From Candidatus Rokuibacteriota bacterium (GTDB taxonomy: Bacteria; Methylomirabilota; Methylomirabilia; Rokubacteriales; CSP1-6), in NCBI GenBank assembly GCA_003221615.1, contig QHSQ01000111.1:1-52611 (forward strand): a stretch of 52,611 nt of DNA. Direction: 5' to 3'. Both the position numbers and the translations under genes were made by a program. Positions within the stretch are counted from its first letter, which is position 1. The number at the start of each line of letters is the position of its first letter. This document shows, one piece after another, positions 13,814-22,782 of this stretch. Below the pieces are notes generated by a model. It did not search any database, was not told the DNA's origin, and worked only from the letters and a program-made list of their open reading frames with translations.

Positions 13814-15256
13814 CTACCGCAGCGGCTCGCCGACGAGAGCCCACCAGGGCAGCGCGACGGCGAGGATCGCCACCCAGCCGACCAAGGTCATCCACAGACC
13901 GAACCTGAGCATCTCGCCCGCCGACACGTGGCCGCGCTCGTAGATGACGAGCGCCGACGAGCTCTGCGCCGGGTAGTAGACGACCGCATCGCCGGTCATC
14001 ATCACCACCAGCGCGCACACCACCGGGTTGAGCCCGGCTTCACGCCCGACCGACATCGCGATCGGGAGCGCGAGGGCGAGAAAGCCGGAGATGTTCGGCA
14101 CGATCACGCGCAGCACGGTTGCGCCGAGCATCAGGAGCACGACGACGGCGAGGGCGCTGTCGCCGAACGCGGGTAGCCCGCCGACGAGGAGCCGACCGAG
14201 CCACGGCGCCGCCCCGCTCGAGACGAGGGCGTGGGCCAGCGAGATCGAGGCGGCGATCACGAAGAAGTTCGACCATCCCACACCGCGCTCGAGGTCCGTC
14301 CAGACGAGCGGGCCCAGGCCCGGCGTGAGGAGCGCGGCGAAGGCGAGCAGCGCCGGGAGCGCCGGATCGAGATGGTGGACTCCGTCGGTGAGCCACAGGG
14401 CCGAGGCGCTCAGGATGATCGCGATCGTCCGCCACTCCGTTCCCGAGATCGGCCGACGGCGCGCGGGCTCGGGCGTCGGCAGCCCCTCGGTGAAGCCGCG
14501 GCGATAGAGCGCGTACGTGAGGACGCCGCCCAGGAGAAGGATCGCGTAGTAGGGCACCGCCATCAGCGCGAACCAGCCCGTCCACGACATACCGCCGATG
14601 ATCGCGGCGCTCATGACCGGCGTGATCCCGCCGGTCAGGAGCGAGGTCGACGCGAGCCGGTTGATCGAGGAGAGCGCCAGCATGACGGCCTTGGCCACGT
14701 CCGCGCCGCGCGGGATCCGTCCGAGCATGAAGACCTCGTCGTAGATGTGGATGAGGATCCCCGAGCGGGTCGTCGCCGACGGCAGCAGGAAGGTCATGAC
14801 GGGGAAGGACAGGACCAGCTGGAGGTACACCGCCAGGCTGCTCCCCCGCGCGCGCTCGAGGATCGTCCTGGCCAGCCGCTCGGCGAGGCCGCTGCGCACG
14901 ACGGCGACGCCCATCGTCAGCACGCCGATCAGGAAGAAGGGCACGGGGTTGGCGAAACCCTGCAGCGCGTCCCGGAGAGTTCCGGTGGCACCGCTCAGGG
15001 CCAACAGGCTCACGCTCAGGAGCGCGGCGACGCCCGGCGCGAGGATCTCACCGGTCCACAGGAGAATCGTGATCAGCGTGACGATCAGCGCCCGCTGGCC
15101 GGCCACCGGGAGGCCGGCCAGCAGCGGGGGCAGGAACAGCGCGGCGCCGAGGCCGGCGAGAGGGACCACGAGCGCCTTCGTCTTGCGTCGTGTGCCTGCC
15201 GCCACCGCCGCCTCGGTCGGGCTCATCCCGCGGCGCCATCCTCCCACGGATGACAT
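13814..15256 (-). CDS. SLC13/DASS-family anion transporter
   Basis: 480-residue polytopic membrane protein with about a dozen hydrophobic helices. Two substrate/sodium-site-like loops are seen: FLLPSATTRSGILIHIYDEVFML with SSINRLASTSLLTGGITPVM in the first half, and VVPNISGFLALALPIAMSVG with DAVVYYPAQSSSALVIY in the second. This matches the divalent anion:Na+ symporter/citrate-sulfate transporter superfamily. Substrates in the family include dicarboxylates, citrate and sulfate; none can be assigned here. The start is uncertain: an internal Met at residue 11 is also possible. It is divergent from the methyltransferase with only 35 bp between start codons, so the two promoters must be intermingled. 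Confidence 0.78.
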   Translation of the reverse strand: MSSVGGWRRGMSPTEAAVAAGTRRKTKALVVPLAGLGAALFLPPLLAGLPVAGQRALIVTLITILLWTGEILAPGVAALLSVSLLALSGATGTLRDALQGFANPVPFFLIGVLTMGVAVVRSGLAERLARTILERARGSSLAVYLQLVLSFPVMTFLLPSATTRSGILIHIYDEVFMLGRIPRGADVAKAVMLALSSINRLASTSLLTGGITPVMSAAIIGGMSWTGWFALMAVPYYAILLLGGVLTYALYRRGFTEGLPTPEPARRRPISGTEWRTIAIILSASALWLTDGVHHLDPALPALLAFAALLTPGLGPLVWTDLERGVGWSNFFVIAASISLAHALVSSGAAPWLGRLLVGGLPAFGDSALAVVVLLMLGATVLRVIVPNISGFLALALPIAMSVGREAGLNPVVCALVVMMTGDAVVYYPAQSSSALVIYERGHVSAGEMLRFGLWMTLVGWVAILAVALPWWALVGEPLR

Positions 15257-15291
15257 GATCCGGGCTAGACTCTCGCCCGGGAGGCGCCAAC

Positions 15292-15963
15292 GTGCCCACT
15301 CATCAATCGATCACCGGCTCATCGGACGAGGAGCTCCTGCAGCGGATGATCGCGACCCACGGGGAGCGATTCGAGGCGACCTTCTGGGCGTTCTTCGGCG
15401 CTGAGGTCGGGCCGCGCCTGCCAGCACGTCCGGTGATCGTCGACCTGGGCTGCGGCCCGGGGCTCTTGCTGCGCGATCTCGGCGAGCGCGTTCCCGGCGC
15501 GACGCTCTACGGCTACGACGTCACGCCCGCGATGATCGACTACGGCCGGAAGCTCGCGTTCCAGACGGCGAGCGCGACGTTCGTGCTCCACGACGCGGTC
15601 GCTCAGCCGCTGCCCCAGGCGTCCGGCACCGTCCATCTCGCCAGCATGTCGTCGGTCCTTCACGTCTTCGACGAGCCGTTGCCGACGATGGCCGACATCC
15701 GGCGTGTGCTCGCCCCGGGCGGGATCTTCCTGCTGAACGACTGGGTTCGCCAGCCGCTCTCCGCCTATCTTGCCTATCGCCGCGACGTCATGAAGGAGAG
15801 CGGGCCCGACGCGCTCAGACGGGCTTTTCGGCTCTTTCCCGTGCAGAACAAGTACACGGTCGAGGACTGGCGCTGGCTCCTCGCCGAGGCCGGCCTCGAG
15901 ATTCTCGCCCAGACCGAGCTACGCGCCTCGCATCGGATCTTCGTGGCGACGCCGGCCCGTTGA
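15292..15963 (+). CDS. Class I SAM-dependent methyltransferase
   Basis: 223-residue soluble protein with the Rossmann SAM-binding motif VIVDLGCGPGLLLRDLGERV (motif I, about residues 43-62), an acidic ribose-binding segment YGYDVTPAMIDYGRKLA, and the post-motif region RRVLAPGGIFLLNDWVRQPL. The substrate is unknown. The GTG at 15292 is supported by GGGAGG seven bases upstream. Its stop is one base from the stop of the convergent carboxymuconolactone-decarboxylase-like gene, so the two transcripts must overlap at their 3' ends. Confidence 0.82.
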   Translation: MPTHQSITGSSDEELLQRMIATHGERFEATFWAFFGAEVGPRLPARPVIVDLGCGPGLLLRDLGERVPGATLYGYDVTPAMIDYGRKLAFQTASATFVLHDAVAQPLPQASGTVHLASMSSVLHVFDEPLPTMADIRRVLAPGGIFLLNDWVRQPLSAYLAYRRDVMKESGPDALRRAFRLFPVQNKYTVEDWRWLLAEAGLEILAQTELRASHRIFVATPAR

Positions 15964-15964
15964 G

Positions 15965-16270
15965 CTAGGTGCGAAACGCGTTCATCGCAGTGACCAGCGC
16001 CGGCGTGCCGCCGAAGAGGTAGGCCACCTCGACCGCTTCCTGGATCTCGGCATCCGACGCGCCGACGGCGCGTGCACGGCCGGCGATGTTCGCCACGCCG
16101 TCGGGATGCGACAGGAGCGCGTCGACGATCATGGTCATCAAGATCTTGTACTTCGCGGGAATGGCGCCGTCGCGCAAGATACGTTCGCGCTGCGCCATGT
16201 AGGAGCTGACGAACTCCGGGTCCCGCTGTTGCAGTGCGTGGATCCACGGTGGCAGCGTCGCCTGAGCCAT
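15965..16270 (-). CDS. Carboxymuconolactone decarboxylase (AhpD-like) family protein lacking the Cys pair
   Basis: 101-residue all-helical protein of the CMD/AhpD fold: AIPAKYKILMTMIVDALLSH, then ARAVGASDAEIQEAVEVAYLFGGTPALVTAMNAF. Family members with peroxidase activity carry a Cys-x2-Cys and a His in the helix after the first segment; here that stretch reads SHPDGVANIAGRARAVGA, with no cysteine in the whole protein, so thiol peroxidase chemistry is unlikely. The start at 16270 has AGGAGG at good spacing, and the gene has its own promoter (16306-16335). The longer open frame upstream is only read-through of the gap. Function unknown. Confidence 0.72.
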   Translation of the reverse strand: MAQATLPPWIHALQQRDPEFVSSYMAQRERILRDGAIPAKYKILMTMIVDALLSHPDGVANIAGRARAVGASDAEIQEAVEVAYLFGGTPALVTAMNAFRT

Positions 16271-16305
16271 CGAGTCCTCCTCGACCTCTGGGTTGTGAGG
16301 CGACG

Positions 16306-16335
16306 AGGCTAGCGCGGCTCTGCGCTCGGCGTCAA
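16306..16335 (-). promoter_or_regulatory. Sigma70-type promoter for the CMD-like gene
   Basis: On the minus strand, TTGACG (16335-16330) and TAGCCT (16311-16306) are separated by 18 bp. Transcription would begin about 30 nt before the ATG at 16270. The -35 box directly abuts the hairpin that ends the upstream gene. Confidence 0.5.
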
Positions 16336-16358
16336 GGCGCCGCGCGGGCGGCGGCGCC
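16336..16358 (-). terminator. Perfect 8-bp GC hairpin directly after the chlorite-dismutase-family stop codon
   Basis: GGCGCCGC and GCGGCGCC pair perfectly around a 7-nt loop, and the stem begins immediately after the TAA of the upstream gene (16361-16359). There is no T run after it (TTGACG, the next promoter, follows), so it may be a Rho-assisted terminator or an mRNA 3' stabiliser. Confidence 0.45.
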
Positions 16359-17072
16359 TTATCCCGCGAACGGGCTCTGCCAGAGCGCGTACCCCACGAA
16401 GAAGGGGCCGAGCGTCTGGAGGTACTGCGAGGTCTGCGTGGTCTTGCGCATGGCCTGCACGAGATGCGAGAGCGGATGGAGCTGGCGGCCGACCAGGCCG
16501 ATGACGAAGTCGTTGTCGTTGACGTCCAGGCCGTGGCACGCCAGCCGCACGTCGTGGGCCAGATCGGCGTCGCCATAGGCCCGGCCCAGCACGCTGTGCT
16601 CGCGGATGATGGCGCCCTGCTCCTGGGACGTCAGCTTGCTGAACGAGCCGGTCCGGCGCAGCGGGTACCAGATCCCCCACGGCCACGCCGGATTGAGGGC
16701 GGCGCGGCGGGGGCGGCGTAGCAGCCAGTCTTCGAGATCCGTCTCGAAGCCCGAGGCATACGTGCGTCCGAGCATCGTGAGCTCGGGCTTCTGGGTGAGC
16801 CCGGCGAACGGCTCGGCGTTCAGCACTTCGCGGAGCGCCGAGACGAAGAAGATCGGGTCTTCGCTCATCGCCACCACGGCGACGCCGCGCGGGTCGTTGA
16901 CGTCCTGATACAGGACCGCCTCGAGCCGGCTCGACTCGAGCGCGCGCTGGAGCGGCTTGGCGTCCAGACAACCGCCGAATGCCGAGAGCTGCATGAAGAG
17001 GCGCCGATCAGAAGTCTGCCGATCGGCTCCGTGCTCCTGGACGTCGATCTTCGTCGGTTCCGAAGCGCTCAC
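16359..17072 (-). CDS. Chlorite dismutase-family heme protein (coproheme decarboxylase-like)
   Basis: 237-residue protein of the chlorite dismutase superfamily, which includes chlorite dismutase and the coproheme decarboxylase HemQ/ChdC. Recognisable blocks are WGIWYPLRRTGSFSKLTSQE, the helix with a conserved His in IIREHSVLGRAYGD (candidate proximal heme ligand), HDVRLACHGLDVNDNDFVIG and the C-terminal LGPFFVGYALW. The GTG start at 17072 has GGGAGGG upstream. No chlorate or perchlorate genes are nearby. A heme-synthesis role is attractive because the window also holds hemL, hemB and hemD, but these lie 30 kb away, so this is inference. It starts 22 nt after moaA and probably belongs to that operon. 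Confidence 0.7.
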   Translation of the reverse strand: MSASEPTKIDVQEHGADRQTSDRRLFMQLSAFGGCLDAKPLQRALESSRLEAVLYQDVNDPRGVAVVAMSEDPIFFVSALREVLNAEPFAGLTQKPELTMLGRTYASGFETDLEDWLLRRPRRAALNPAWPWGIWYPLRRTGSFSKLTSQEQGAIIREHSVLGRAYGDADLAHDVRLACHGLDVNDNDFVIGLVGRQLHPLSHLVQAMRKTTQTSQYLQTLGPFFVGYALWQSPFAG

Positions 17073-17094
17073 CCGTCCAACCCTCCCGGGGTGA

Positions 17095-18117
17095 CTACCC
17101 GCCCCGCGTGTGCATCTCCAGGTGCGGGTCCTCGCGCAAGCGGCCGATCTGCACGAGCGGCGTGCGGTCCCGCAGCCTCAGCCGCTCCTCCGCACCGCGG
17201 TCGGCGCGCCGACCCCAGGCGCCGGCGATCAGCGCGTGAAGCTCGTCCCGCGACGCCCCGCGGCGGAGGGGCCCCCGGAGGTCGACGCCCTTCTGGGCGT
17301 AGAGGCACAAATAGAATACGCCGTCGGCGGTGAGTCGGCTCCTGTCACAGCTGGCGCAGAACGGCTCGGTCGTCGACGCGATGATCCCGAACACCCCGCC
17401 GTCGGCGAGCGTGTACCGGTCGGCCGGCGCGGTGCTCTCTTCCACCACCGGCTCGATTCGGCCGTACCGCCGCTCGAGAATCTGCAGCATCTCGGCCCGG
17501 CTCACGACCTTGTCGATCGACCATCGCGTGGCGCCGCCCACGTCCATGTACTCGATGAAGCGCACCTCGGCCGGGACCGTCCGGCCGTACTCGATCAGAT
17601 CGGCCAGCTCATCGTCGTTGACCCCGCGCATGACGACCGTGTCGAGCTTCGTTCCGGTGAAGCCGGCCGGCGCCAGCGCGGCGATGCCCTCGAGAACCTG
17701 CGCGTGGCTGGCGCGACGCGTGAGCGCCGAGAAGCGCTCGGGCCGAAGGGTGTCGAGGCTCACGGTGACGCGATGGAGCCCGGCGGCTCGCAGCGCCGGC
17801 GCCTGCTCGCGGAGGAGGACCCCGTTGGTCGTCAGCGCCAGATCGCGGAGCCTCGGCTTGCCCGCGAGGAGCCGGGCGAGCTCCGGCAGGCCGCGTCGCA
17901 GCAGTGGCTCGCCGCCGGTGAGCCGGATCTTGTCGACGCCGAGGTCCATGAAAACCTCGGCGAGCGTGCTGATTTCCTCGAAGTCGAGGATCTGCTCGCG
18001 CGGCAGCCAGACATAGTCCTCTTCGGGCATGCAGTAGCCACAGCGCAGGTTGCAGCGGTCGGTCACCGAGATCCGGAGGTTGCGCAGAGGCCGCTCATAG
18101 ACGTCCTTGACGACCAT
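17095..18117 (-). CDS. moaA: GTP 3',8-cyclase MoaA (molybdenum cofactor synthesis)
   Basis: 340-residue radical SAM enzyme that converts GTP to 3',8-cyclo-7,8-dihydro-GTP, the first step of molybdopterin synthesis. The N-terminal cluster motif is [13 protein letters not shown] (Cys-x3-Cys-x2-Cys); the C-terminal 4Fe-4S site is [18 protein letters not shown]; and the protein ends in the required Gly-Gly (MHTRGG). The start at 18117 overlaps the preceding gene's stop (TGATG) and begins at the family N-terminus; the longer frame is read-through of the neighbour. Together with moeA at 39046-40260 it shows the organism makes Moco. Confidence 0.95.
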   Translation of the reverse strand: MVVKDVYERPLRNLRISVTDRCNLRCGYCMPEEDYVWLPREQILDFEEISTLAEVFMDLGVDKIRLTGGEPLLRRGLPELARLLAGKPRLRDLALTTNGVLLREQAPALRAAGLHRVTVSLDTLRPERFSALTRRASHAQVLEGIAALAPAGFTGTKLDTVVMRGVNDDELADLIEYGRTVPAEVRFIEYMDVGGATRWSIDKVVSRAEMLQILERRYGRIEPVVEESTAPADRYTLADGGVFGIIASTTEPFCASCDRSRLTADGVFYLCLYAQKGVDLRGPLRRGASRDELHALIAGAWGRRADRGAEERLRLRDRTPLVQIGRLREDPHLEMHTRGG

Positions 18118-19820
18118 CAGCGGGCTCCGGCGGCGATCGAGTTCTCGGCGGCAGCCCGCTCCCACTCGCGCAGCAGTCCGGCCTTCTTGACGCCCACGTC
18201 GAAATGGTCCCACGGCAGGCGTTCTTCGATCGACCGGTGGCGCGTCGTGTAGAAGGCGGCGTCGCCCTCCCACTCGCGCAGCGCCCGGCGCCAGTCGCCC
18301 TCGTGGGAAGCCGCCAGCTCGAGAAAGTCGCCGACGCGCCGGTCACCGCGCGCGAGGAGCGCCTGGAGCGCGGCCTCGCGAGGATTCTCGTGGAGCACGC
18401 GCACGTTCGAGAAGTGCCGCACGCCGCGCTTGATGATCTCGAGCTTCGATTGGAGCGACTCGGCGCCGTCGAAGGGCGCCCACTGGAACGGCGTCCACGG
18501 CTTGGGAACGAACGACGAGACCGACAGGGTGAGCCGCCCGAACGGCCGACCGGTCGGGTCGAGGATGCGCAGCCGCTCGAGCATGCGTCCGGCCAGATTC
18601 GGAATCGCCTCGACGTCCTCGGTGGTCTCGGTCGGCTGGCCGATCATGAAGTAGGTCTTCAGATTTGGGATGCCGTGAGCCCGGACAAGGTCGCAGGCGG
18701 TCATCAGCTGGTCGTCGCTGATGGACTTGCGGATGCTACGCCGCAGCCGCTCTGTCCCCGCCTCGGGCGCCATCGTGAGCGTGCGGTGGCCGCCCCGCGC
18801 CAGCGCCGCCACCAGCCCCTCGCTGAGGCTATCGGCGCGCAGCGATGAGATCGAGAGCGCCATCCCGTTGTCCTCGACGATCTTGAGGAGATCGCCGAGC
18901 CACGGATAGTCCGACACGCAGGCGCCGACGAGGCCGATGCGGCGCTCGCCGCTGGCCGCCATCCGCTCCACGGTCTCGCGCAGGGCGTCGACGCTGCGAT
19001 GTCGGACCGGACGGTACACCTGGCCCTCGAGACAGAAGCGGCAGCCGCGCCCGCAGCCCTTGCCCACCTCGAGGAGCGCCATGTGACCGTACTCGGCCTG
19101 CGATGTCTTCACCGCGGCGATCGTCTCGAAGGCGTTCACGTTCCGCAGGCGGCGCTTGGCGACGACCGCGGGCGCGCCGTCTCGCGCGACGACGTCGGCG
19201 ACGGTCCCGTCGACGGCGTACGCGACGTCGTATCGCTCGGGCACGTACACACCCTCGAGGCCCGCGAGCGAAGCCAGCAGGCCCGTACGGTCGCGGTAGC
19301 CAGCGCGGTACGCGGCGATCAGCTCGACGACCAGCTCTTCGCCCTCGCCGACGACCACGAAGTCCATGAAGGGCGCGATCGGCTCCGGATTCGAGAACGC
19401 GCAGACGCCGCCCATCAGGACCAGCGGATCGTGAGGCCGTCGCGCGGCGGCGCGCAGCGGGATCCCCGCCATGCCGAGCAGGCGCAGGACGTTGACGTAG
19501 TCGCCTTCGTAGGTGACCGAGAAGCCGACGAGGTGGAACTCGGTGAGCGGCCGGAGCGATTCGAGCGAGAACGGCGTCATCTGCGCCCGCTGCATCTCGT
19601 CGAGGTCGGCCGGCTCAGGCATGAACACGCGCTCGCAGACCACGTCGGGCATCGCGTTCAGGTGCCGATAAATGGTCTGGAAGCCGAGATTCGACATGCC
19701 GACGGCGTACGTATTGGGATAGACGAGGGCGACGGAGATCTTGCCGCCCCAGTCCTTGATGACGGTTCCCTGCTCCTCGGCGAGCAGGGCTTGTGCTTTT
19801 TTCTTCAGTGACCAGGACAT
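18117..19820 (-). CDS. B12-binding-domain radical SAM protein (TIGR03960-like)
   Basis: 567-residue radical SAM protein. The N-terminal part ([25 protein letters not shown]) resembles the cobalamin-binding-like domain of TIGR03960 proteins; the radical SAM cluster motif is [14 protein letters not shown] at about residue 255. The conserved [20 protein letters not shown] and [13 protein letters not shown] segments follow the barrel. Members are often found beside a DUF2344 (TIGR03936) partner, which is absent here. The reaction is not established for this family. It begins 27 nt after rtcB and overlaps moaA by one base, so it lies in the lgt-rtcB-moaA transcription unit. Confidence 0.82.
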   Translation of the reverse strand: MSWSLKKKAQALLAEEQGTVIKDWGGKISVALVYPNTYAVGMSNLGFQTIYRHLNAMPDVVCERVFMPEPADLDEMQRAQMTPFSLESLRPLTEFHLVGFSVTYEGDYVNVLRLLGMAGIPLRAAARRPHDPLVLMGGVCAFSNPEPIAPFMDFVVVGEGEELVVELIAAYRAGYRDRTGLLASLAGLEGVYVPERYDVAYAVDGTVADVVARDGAPAVVAKRRLRNVNAFETIAAVKTSQAEYGHMALLEVGKGCGRGCRFCLEGQVYRPVRHRSVDALRETVERMAASGERRIGLVGACVSDYPWLGDLLKIVEDNGMALSISSLRADSLSEGLVAALARGGHRTLTMAPEAGTERLRRSIRKSISDDQLMTACDLVRAHGIPNLKTYFMIGQPTETTEDVEAIPNLAGRMLERLRILDPTGRPFGRLTLSVSSFVPKPWTPFQWAPFDGAESLQSKLEIIKRGVRHFSNVRVLHENPREAALQALLARGDRRVGDFLELAASHEGDWRRALREWEGDAAFYTTRHRSIEERLPWDHFDVGVKKAGLLREWERAAAENSIAAGAR

Positions 19821-19847
19821 CGCGCTAGTGTACCACGCGGCGCGCGG

Positions 19848-21248
19848 TCACCCCTTGATGACCGCCAAAGGTTTGAGTCGCGCGACGCGCGTCGAGATGC
19901 CGAATCGATGTACGACGTCGACGACGTCGTGGACGTCCTTGTACGCCTCGGGCATCTCCTCGGCGAGGGCGTCGCGACCGGTCGCGCGCGCCAGCACGCC
20001 CTGCCGGCGTAGCTCGTCGGCGATGTGCCGGCCGCGCGCCGCCTTCACGGCGGCCGTTCGGCTGAGCCGCCGCCCGGCGCCGTGGCACGTGCTGCCGAAC
20101 GTCTCCCTCATCGCGTTCTCGGTGCCGATCAGTAGATAGGAGTAGCGCCCCATGTCGCCGGGGACGAGCACGGGCTGGCCCGGGAACGCGCGCGTCGCGC
20201 CCTTTCGGTGGACGATGAGGCGCCGCCGCGTGCCGTCGACCTCGTGCTCCTCTTCCTTGGCGATGTTGTGGGCGACGTCGTACACGACGCGGATGCCGAG
20301 CTCGCGAGGAGCGAAGCCCAGGCTCCGCTCGAAGACCTGGCGCGTCCAGTGCGTGAGCACCTGACGGTTGGCGAAGGCGAAGTTGGCCGCGGCGCGCATC
20401 GCGCCGAGGTAGGCGCGCGCCTCGTCGGAGTCGACCGGCGCGCACGCCAGCTGCCGATCGGGCACGCTGATGCCGTAGCGCCGGAGCGCCCTGCCGGTCG
20501 TGTCGAGATAGTCGGTGCAGACCTGGTGGCCGAGCCCGCGCGATCCCGTGTGGATCATGACGGTCACCTGGCCCTCGCGGAGGCCGAGCGCGCGCGCCGC
20601 CGGCCCGTCGTAGACCACCTCGACCGTCTGCACCTCGAGGAAGTGATTCCCCGAGCCGAGCGTGCCGAGCTGACGCCGGCCGCGCTCACGGGCGTGCGCC
20701 GACACGTTGTCGGGCACCGCGCCATCCAGCCCGCCGCCGGACTCGATGTGCTTCAGATCGTCCGAGTCGCCATACCCCGCGCTCACCGCCCAGGCGGCGC
20801 CGCGCTCGAGGACTCGGTCGAGCGCCTTCGGATCGAGCGTGAGCTCGCCGCGTGAGCCCACCCCGGTCGGAATCGCCGCGAAGAGCGCGTCGACGAGCGC
20901 TTCCATGCGGTCGGCGATGGCGTCGGAGCGGAGCGCGGTCCCGAGCAGTCGCACGCCGCAGTTGATGTCGAAGCCGATCGCGCCCGGGCTCACGACGCCG
21001 TGGCGAGCGTCGGTCGCGACGACACCGCCCACCGGCAGCCCGTAACCCTGGTGGATGTCGGGCATCGCCATCGCGGCCTTCACGATGCCCGGCAGGGTCG
21101 CGCCGTTGGCGATCTGCTCCAGCGAGGCGTCCGAGCGAATCGACTCGATCAGCTGATCGTCGGCGATGACGAGGCCTGGCACGCGCATGCCGCGGCTGGC
21201 ATCCTGAGGAATCCGCCAGAGATACGGGCCCACTCGCTCGAGGCGCAA
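19848..21248 (-). CDS. rtcB: RNA-splicing ligase RtcB
   Basis: 466-residue RtcB, a GTP- and Mn2+-dependent ligase joining 2',3'-cyclic-phosphate (or 3'-phosphate) RNA ends to 5'-OH ends, used in RNA repair or tRNA splicing. Metal and nucleotide motifs include MAMPDIHQGYGLPVGGVVAT, GFDINCGVRLL, LGSGNHFLEVQ, HTGSRGLGHQ, YDVAHNIAKEE and the guanylylated His in STCHGAGRRLSR. The TTG at 21248 is chosen: it is preceded by AGGAGGGCAG and gives the usual N-terminus; the open frame extends upstream into lgt. No RtcA or archease gene is adjacent. Confidence 0.93.
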   Translation of the reverse strand: MRLERVGPYLWRIPQDASRGMRVPGLVIADDQLIESIRSDASLEQIANGATLPGIVKAAMAMPDIHQGYGLPVGGVVATDARHGVVSPGAIGFDINCGVRLLGTALRSDAIADRMEALVDALFAAIPTGVGSRGELTLDPKALDRVLERGAAWAVSAGYGDSDDLKHIESGGGLDGAVPDNVSAHARERGRRQLGTLGSGNHFLEVQTVEVVYDGPAARALGLREGQVTVMIHTGSRGLGHQVCTDYLDTTGRALRRYGISVPDRQLACAPVDSDEARAYLGAMRAAANFAFANRQVLTHWTRQVFERSLGFAPRELGIRVVYDVAHNIAKEEEHEVDGTRRRLIVHRKGATRAFPGQPVLVPGDMGRYSYLLIGTENAMRETFGSTCHGAGRRLSRTAAVKAARGRHIADELRRQGVLARATGRDALAEEMPEAYKDVHDVVDVVHRFGISTRVARLKPLAVIKG

Positions 21249-21264
21249 ACTGCCCTCCTCGCGC

Positions 21265-22071
21265 TCAGCTGGTGGCCGGCGATGCCGTGGCGCGGCGACT
21301 CGTCCAGGCCATGCCCGCGACGGCGACGAGCACGCCGATGACGCTCGCCAGCTGCGGGACACGGACCGGGCCGAGCCAGAAGCTGTCCAGCCGCAGGGCC
21401 TCGATGGCGAAACGGCCGATCGAGTAGAGACCGACGTACGCGAAGAACAGAGCGCCCGGCCGATGCCGGAGCCGCGAGCGCAGGACTCCGACGAGCAGCA
21501 GGAAGACCGCGAAGTCCCAGATCGACTCGTAGAGGAAGGTCGGGTGGAAGTACTCGAACTGGGCGTAGCCGAGCGGGCGGTGCTCAGGCGCGATGTAGAG
21601 CTTCCACGGCAGATCGGTCGGGCGGCCGAAGGCTTCCTCGTTGAAAAAGTTGCCCCACCGACCGATGGCCTGTCCGAGCACCATCGACGGCGCGGCGACG
21701 TCGAGCCCGCGCAAGATCGGCAGCCGCCACCGGTACGCGAGCCATGCGCCGACCAGCGGGCCCACGATCAGCCCGCCGTGCATGGCGAGGCCGCCCTCCC
21801 ACACCGCGACGATCTTCGATGGATAGCGGCCGTAGTAGTCCCAGTTGAAGATGACCTCGTAGACACGCGCGCCCGCGAGGCCCGCCAGGATCGCCCACTG
21901 TCCGGCGCTGATGATGTCGTCGGCCGGAAGGCCTTCGCGCTTGGCCTGACGAAAGCCGAGCCACAGCCCCACCACGATCGCGGTGGCCATGAGAATGCCG
22001 TACCAGCGGATGACGATGGGGCCGAGCTGGAACGCGATCGCGCCCGGTGAGCTCATCACGAGAGGCAGCAC
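21265..22071 (-). CDS. lgt: Prolipoprotein diacylglyceryl transferase
   Basis: 268-residue integral membrane enzyme that transfers diacylglycerol to the lipobox cysteine of prolipoproteins. The family signature GRWGNFFNEEAFG is present (about residue 136), as are GGLAMHGGLIVG and YESIWDF. Seven or so hydrophobic helices are visible. The annotated GTG start gives MLPLV; an ATG five codons on is an alternative. Substrates in this window would include CpoB, whose signal peptide ends LAGGC, and possibly ActB. The start lies 13 nt after the stop of the LAGLIDADG-type ORF. Confidence 0.95.
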   Translation of the reverse strand: MLPLVMSSPGAIAFQLGPIVIRWYGILMATAIVVGLWLGFRQAKREGLPADDIISAGQWAILAGLAGARVYEVIFNWDYYGRYPSKIVAVWEGGLAMHGGLIVGPLVGAWLAYRWRLPILRGLDVAAPSMVLGQAIGRWGNFFNEEAFGRPTDLPWKLYIAPEHRPLGYAQFEYFHPTFLYESIWDFAVFLLLVGVLRSRLRHRPGALFFAYVGLYSIGRFAIEALRLDSFWLGPVRVPQLASVIGVLVAVAGMAWTSRRATASPATS

Positions 22072-22084
22072 ACAACGCAGGATA

Positions 22085-22651
22085 TCACGGGGTTAGGAGC
22101 GAATCTGCGACCTGCGGCTCGACGGCGTCGCCGGCGACCAGGAGCTTGTCGAGCGCCGCGACGTCTTCGCGTCTCGCAAGCGAGACGGTCACACGATTGG
22201 CGCGGCGCGGGCGCAGCCCGACGAGGCTACACGCCCAGACGAAGAGCCCCAGGATGTCGTTCGAGTGGTTCGTGAACGAGTAGGCGGGATAGTCGCGCCC
22301 GGCGACGACCCGCCGATGTCGGCAACCGTCCGACTCGATGCAGCCCCGCACGAACTCCTGAGGATTCTGTTCCACGATGCTCCGTTGCCAGGAGTCGAGC
22401 ACGATCGGCCGCTGGTGCTTGCGTCCGGCGCCGTGTTGAGGGAACAACGTGGGCCACGCGTTCCAGTAGGCATTGACGATCGTGACGCTCTCGCGGAGAC
22501 GAAACCCAACGGGATGGCCGGGACGCAGCGCCGAGATTGCGCTCGCGACTCGCTCGATGACAGGGCCCTGACGTTTGTGCAACGAGACTTCGAGGCGATA
22601 CGTTCGCGGTGTTCGGGAGATGTAACCGTCGCCGAGGTACATTCCGAGCAA
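22085..22651 (-). CDS. LAGLIDADG-type endonuclease-like ORF directly 3' of tRNA-Leu, start unclear
   Basis: About 185-190 residues with two LAGLIDADG-like helices, YSYLLGMYLGDGYIS and EFVRGCIESDGCR, each keeping the acidic residue that binds metal in homing endonucleases. Between them is WPTLFPQHGAGRKHQRPIV. Only a TTG (22651) or an ATG (22642) lies near the beginning, and both fall inside the first helix; neither has a ribosome-binding site. The same frame stays open upstream through the whole of tRNA-Leu, which ends 30 nt before. It may be a decayed gene, use a non-standard start, or be read from unprocessed tRNA transcript. Nuclease activity is not shown; related small proteins may be regulatory. 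Confidence 0.5.
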   Translation of the reverse strand: MLGMYLGDGYISRTPRTYRLEVSLHKRQGPVIERVASAISALRPGHPVGFRLRESVTIVNAYWNAWPTLFPQHGAGRKHQRPIVLDSWQRSIVEQNPQEFVRGCIESDGCRHRRVVAGRDYPAYSFTNHSNDILGLFVWACSLVGLRPRRANRVTVSLARREDVAALDKLLVAGDAVEPQVADSLLTP

Positions 22652-22681
22652 GTAACTGTACGCGGCGCTCTGGGATGATGT

Positions 22682-22768
22682 TGGTAGGGGCGGCAGGATT
22701 CGAACCTGCACGTCCTTGCGGACAGAAGGTTTTAAGCCTTCAGTGTCTTCCCGTTCCACCACGCCCCC
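22682..22768 (-). tRNA. tRNA-Leu (UAA)
   Basis: 87 nt including encoded CCA. The acceptor arms are GGGGGCG and CGCCCCT (one G-U pair), discriminator A. The anticodon stem GAAGG/CCTTC encloses CTTAAAA, anticodon UAA. A long variable arm (TGTCCGCAAGGACG, stem-forming) marks a class II tRNA, and the T-arm is GCAGG-TTCGAAT-CCTGC. It is the last of three minus-strand tRNAs here. Confidence 0.95.
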
Positions 22769-22782
22769 GCCGACCGACGGGC

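Noticed and set aside
16359-17072. True chlorite dismutase for perchlorate respiration
   Set aside because: No perchlorate or chlorate reductase genes are nearby and the protein keeps only general superfamily features.
22682-22768. tRNA-Leu 3' end as an integration site of a genomic island
   Set aside because: I found no duplicated tRNA 3' end downstream and no integrase; lgt follows at once.
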